A stretch of DNA of 64,000 nucleotides from UBA6624 sp964517115 [NCBI: uncultured bacterium] (GTDB lineage: Bacteria > UBP7 > UBA6624): the NCBI GenBank assembly GCA_964517115.1, contig CAZFBE010000002.1, forward strand, positions 8,594-72,593, given 5' to 3'. The notes beneath the pieces were generated by a model. The model ran no database searches and was not told the DNA's origin. It worked only from the letters and a program-made list of their open reading frames with translations. Positions 61,486 through 64,000 of the stretch are shown one piece after another. Position 1 is the first letter of the stretch. Each line of letters opens with the position of its first letter. Position numbers and translations under genes: made by a program.

Positions 61486-61883
61486 TTAGCAAAAGTGTTC
61501 AAGAAACTCATGATATAGCAAAGAGTATTTCAAAAAAATTAAAAAGAGGAGATATTGTTTTTTTAGAAGGTGAACTTGGTGTTGGAAAAACAGAAATGGT
61601 TAAGGGTTTTGTTAAGTCTTTGGACGGAAGGCCAGAAGACGTCCAATCCCCTACTTATTTATCTGCTTTGAATTATTTAACAAAAAAAGGACCAGTAATC
61701 CATATTGACTTTTATAAGTATCAAAAAAATACGAATTTTTTTAAATCTTTTATTTCGGAATTTTTAGAAGAAGATCCGTATTTGATTTTTGTTGAATGGG
61801 GAAAAGGCTTGGGTGAAGGGTTTTTGAGGATAAGAATTGAGGAAAAAAATAAAAAAAGATACATCACTGTTTTTCAAAAATGA
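61476..61883 (+). CDS. tsaE: tRNA threonylcarbamoyladenosine synthesis ATPase
   Basis: TsaE is the P-loop ATPase that supports TsaD/TsaB in making t6A37 on tRNA. It has SVQETHDIAKS, Walker A GELGVGKTEMVKGF, the SPTYL threonine loop, HIDFYKY and FVEWGKGL. I prefer TTG 61476, which overlaps the thiL stop by 10 bases; ATG 61449 gives 9 extra basic residues. The family normally starts about ten residues before the ET motif. Confidence 0.92.
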   Translation: MALVSKSVQETHDIAKSISKKLKRGDIVFLEGELGVGKTEMVKGFVKSLDGRPEDVQSPTYLSALNYLTKKGPVIHIDFYKYQKNTNFFKSFISEFLEEDPYLIFVEWGKGLGEGFLRIRIEEKNKKRYITVFQK

Positions 61884-62500
61884 AAAAAAATAAAACTTGG
61901 CTAATTTTAGATCCAACAGGCCCCTTGTCAGGGTTTGCTGTAGCTGAAGGAAAAACTATTGTTGGTTCAAAGGTTTTTAAATCAAATTTTTTATTTGAGA
62001 ACTTATTGCGGATAAGGTCTTTTTTTCAAAAACTAAACAGGAGTATTGATGACCTGGAAGGAGTTATCCTTGTGAATGGACCAGGGTCCATAATGGGCCT
62101 AAGGATAGCATTTTCTTGGTTGAAAGGTTTTTTCCACAATAAAAAATTGAAGTTTAAAACCGTTTCTAGCCTGGATGCTCTTTGGTTTTGTGCTGGAAAA
62201 AAAGAGCCTTGCTGGACAATGATTAACTCAATTAGAGATGAAGTTTTTTTTTCATTTAACGGCTCTTCCCCAAGAGTGATAAAAAAATCTGAAATCATTA
62301 AGGAGATTTTGAAAAATCCTGGTTTATGTATTGGAGATTTTCCAGATGATGTTTTAAAAACAAAAGGAACAAAGACCCTGCGCATAAAACTTCCTCAATT
62401 TGAATCTATCTGGATGTTTTTTGAACTTATTGAAGAGAAAGATATTTTGAAAACAGAACCTTTAATACTGTATTCATTCCCTGGTGCAAATATAGAATAG
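61880..62500 (+). CDS. tsaB: tRNA threonylcarbamoyladenosine synthesis protein TsaB
   Basis: This 206-residue ASKHA-fold partner of TsaD has ILDPTGPLSGFAVAEG and the family's best signature, VNGPGSIMGLRIAFSW (the usual reading is GPGSFTGLR). It overlaps tsaE by four bases. It is a shortened, diverged member, but the t6A neighbour makes the call safe. Confidence 0.88.
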   Translation: MKKNKTWLILDPTGPLSGFAVAEGKTIVGSKVFKSNFLFENLLRIRSFFQKLNRSIDDLEGVILVNGPGSIMGLRIAFSWLKGFFHNKKLKFKTVSSLDALWFCAGKKEPCWTMINSIRDEVFFSFNGSSPRVIKKSEIIKEILKNPGLCIGDFPDDVLKTKGTKTLRIKLPQFESIWMFFELIEEKDILKTEPLILYSFPGANIE

Positions 62501-62505
62501 CAATT

Positions 62506-63654
62506 ATGGATAATCAGATTATTGATCGAATCAGGAACTTGGCATCAAAACTTGCAGAAAGTTTTTTGAAGCCCGGGCTGATTGAAGCTGATGAAAAGGA
62601 AATTTTCAGAAAAGAAATTTTTAAAAACTTAGCTTCAAAGGGGATGATGGGCTTAGCCTTTCCACAGGAATTTGCCGGAATGGGCCTTCCTCCATCTGCT
62701 TTTTTGGCAGCTGTTCAAGAGTTTTCTTATTTTGATCCAGGTATGGCGGTAACAATATCAGTTCATTCTGGGCTTTGTGGCGGGGTTATTTCAAGGCATG
62801 GTTCTGAAGAGATGAAAAAAGAATGGCTTCCCAAAATAGCTAAAGGAGATGTCATAGGGGCATACTCTCTAACCGAAAATCATGCAGGAAGCGATCCTTC
62901 TTCAATGAAAACAACTGCAACATGGAAGAATGGGGGCTGGGTCATAGAGGGAGAAAAAATTTGGATAACCTCAGGGTCTGTTGCTGATTTTAGTATCTTG
63001 TATGCCAACACCATAAAGGATGGCAGCAATTTAGGGATATCTGCATTCTTGGTTCCTCATGGTTCAAAGGGCTTTTCTTCTGAAAAAATAAATGGAAAAT
63101 TAGGAATGAGGACAAGTGATTCTTCAGTCATTGTTTTTGAGAATGTTTTTATTCCCGAGTCTATGGTTATAGGGAAAATTGGAAAAGGTTTATCTATCGC
63201 ATTAGAAGGGCTTGATTATGGGAGACTTGGCATTTCTGCAGTTTCTTTAGGGATTCACAGGGCTTCTTTTGATTCAATGGTCAAATATTCACAAGAAAGA
63301 GAGCAGTTTGGAAAACCAATTGCATCTTTTCAGCTTATTCAAGAGATGATTGCGGATGTTGCAACGAATCTTGAAGCAGGGGATTTGCTTTTCAAGAAAG
63401 CAATAGAAAAATTAGAAAATGGAGAAAATTTTACGAAAGAAGCTGCAATAGCGAAACTCTTTACAAGCGAGTCTGCAATAAAAGCAGCTGACAGGTGTGT
63501 GCAAGTTCATGGGGGTTATGGATACTCAAATGAATTTCCAGCTGAAAGGTTTTATAGGGATTCAAGGGTTTTGACAATTTTTGAAGGAACCAGTGAAATT
63601 CACAAGTTGTTAATTGGAAGATTATTAACCGGAATAGACGCTTTTAGAAATTAA
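62506..63654 (+). CDS. Acyl-CoA dehydrogenase
   Basis: This flavin-dependent acyl-CoA dehydrogenase (382 residues) performs the first oxidation of beta-oxidation and passes electrons to ETF. It has YSLTENHAGSDPSS, GEKIWITSGS, REQFGKPIASFQLIQEMIAD, QVHGGYGYSNEFPAERFYRD and the catalytic Glu in LTIFEGTSEI. The substrate chain length cannot be read from the sequence. It fits with the propionyl-CoA pathway at 13371-17384. Confidence 0.94.
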   Translation: MDNQIIDRIRNLASKLAESFLKPGLIEADEKEIFRKEIFKNLASKGMMGLAFPQEFAGMGLPPSAFLAAVQEFSYFDPGMAVTISVHSGLCGGVISRHGSEEMKKEWLPKIAKGDVIGAYSLTENHAGSDPSSMKTTATWKNGGWVIEGEKIWITSGSVADFSILYANTIKDGSNLGISAFLVPHGSKGFSSEKINGKLGMRTSDSSVIVFENVFIPESMVIGKIGKGLSIALEGLDYGRLGISAVSLGIHRASFDSMVKYSQEREQFGKPIASFQLIQEMIADVATNLEAGDLLFKKAIEKLENGENFTKEAAIAKLFTSESAIKAADRCVQVHGGYGYSNEFPAERFYRDSRVLTIFEGTSEIHKLLIGRLLTGIDAFRN

Positions 63655-63671
63655 GGATTAGAATTAGAGGA

Positions 63672-64000
63672 ATGGTAAAACCAATTGGTGCTTTGAACAA
63701 GAGAGCCAGACAGGCTCTTGGAAAAAGAGATTTAAATAGACAACATAGGTCTAAATTAAGATCTGCTTTAAGAAAGGCTCAAGAAGCTATAGATGCAAAA
63801 TCAGATGATTCTTTTGAAGTTGTAAAGGAAGTTGTTTCTTTAGCTGCTCATTCAGCTTCTAAAGGTGTAATTCACAAAAATAAAGCTTCAAGAATGTCTT
63901 CAAGGCTTATGAAAAAGTTAAATGTTGCTGGTTTGGCCAAGACAACAAAGGCCAAGACAACAAAGGCCAAGACAACAAAGGCCAAGACAACAAAGGCCAA
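63672..64000 (+). CDS. rpsT: 30S ribosomal protein S20, partial, with repeat tail
   Basis: The 88-residue core matches S20: KRARQALGKRD, SKLRSALRKAQEAID and ASKGVIHKNKASRMSSRLMKKLN. S20 binds 16S rRNA early in assembly. After the normal C-terminus (near MKKLN) the frame continues in a 15-bp tandem repeat encoding A-K-T-T-K units and runs off the window, so the end is unknown. A short AGAGGA lies directly before the ATG. Confidence 0.93.
   Translation, partial: MVKPIGALNKRARQALGKRDLNRQHRSKLRSALRKAQEAIDAKSDDSFEVVKEVVSLAAHSASKGVIHKNKASRMSSRLMKKLNVAGLAKTTKAKTTKAKTTKAKTTKA
63935..64000 (+). repeat. 15-bp tandem repeat in rpsT 3' end
   Basis: The unit GGCCAAGACAACAAA recurs at least four times, in frame, with no visible difference between units, and continues past the window edge. 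It encodes Lys/Thr/Ala-rich repeats resembling basic tails of DNA- or RNA-binding proteins. Confidence 0.9.

Noticed and set aside
63661-63671. AGAGGA next to the rpsT ATG as a ribosome-binding site
   Set aside because: It is too close to the ATG for usual spacing; other upstream purine runs are weak, so no site was annotated.
1-64000. Mobile element or prophage
   Set aside because: No transposase, integrase, terminal inverted repeats or attachment-site signature was seen; the tRNA genes have no duplicated 3' ends nearby.

Overview
This is an AT-rich bacterial chromosome segment packed with housekeeping genes. Genes are tightly spaced, usually overlapping by 4 to 20 bases, and start and stop codons often share bases. 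I see no phage, insertion sequence, integrase or CRISPR array. The cell looks like an uncultivated, aerobic or microaerobic, diderm-type (Gram-negative) heterotroph. It has Complex I genes, acyl-CoA dehydrogenase, propionyl-CoA carboxylase with methylmalonyl-CoA epimerase, lipoproteins with the lipoprotein signal peptidase, a DUF3187-type barrel protein and a c-type cytochrome/copper monooxygenase-like lipoprotein. I cannot fix the phylum from the sequence; a deltaproteobacteria-like marine lineage is only a guess.

Layout. 1-2584 (minus): rplU-rpmA-obg-nadD-LCP; the Obg protein has lost every recognisable GTPase motif and appears to start at CTG. 2632-2727: a 31-residue membrane peptide. 2729-5603: two copies of a haem/copper lipoprotein gene sharing a 1,383-bp block in which I see no difference. 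5594-13236 (minus): uvrB, coaE, an S1-repeat protein, polA and an amino-acid:Na+ symporter. 13288-17384: tRNA-Leu and a divergent propionyl-CoA carboxylase/epimerase locus. 17381-20991: lytic transglycosylase, polyprenyl synthase, and a DapF homologue lacking the first catalytic cysteine. 20988-25950 (minus): rpsD, a small membrane peptide, rpiB, two unknown genes and a c-di-GMP pair (HD-GYP and GGDEF). 26009-28991: two CAU tRNAs, tilS and ftsH. 29036-38413: nuoABCDHIJKLM without nuoEFG or nuoN. 38393-43072: lspA, tatD, unknown envelope genes, small membrane ORFs and an archaeal-type FBP aldolase/phosphatase. 43206-55640: one gene for a 4,144-residue lipoprotein. 55693-57347 (minus): gpsA-plsY. 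57390-64000: M24 peptidase, tryptophanase-like lyase, SRPBCC protein, thiL, tsaE, tsaB, acyl-CoA dehydrogenase and rpsT, whose C-terminus runs into a 15-bp tandem repeat at the window edge.

How it fits together. Propionyl-CoA carboxylase, the epimerase and acyl-CoA dehydrogenase feed carbon from branched-chain, odd-chain or acyl substrates to central metabolism. FBP aldolase/phosphatase and RpiB serve sugar synthesis. Complex I takes electrons, possibly from a donor other than NADH. GpsA and PlsY begin phospholipid synthesis. TsaE, TsaB and TilS modify tRNAs. The most unusual points are the GTPase-dead Obg, CTG/TTG starts nested in upstream stop codons, the homogenised haem/copper gene pair, and the giant lipoprotein with PKD-like repeats, an interrupted set of Asp-box segments and an unassigned Cys-containing module.
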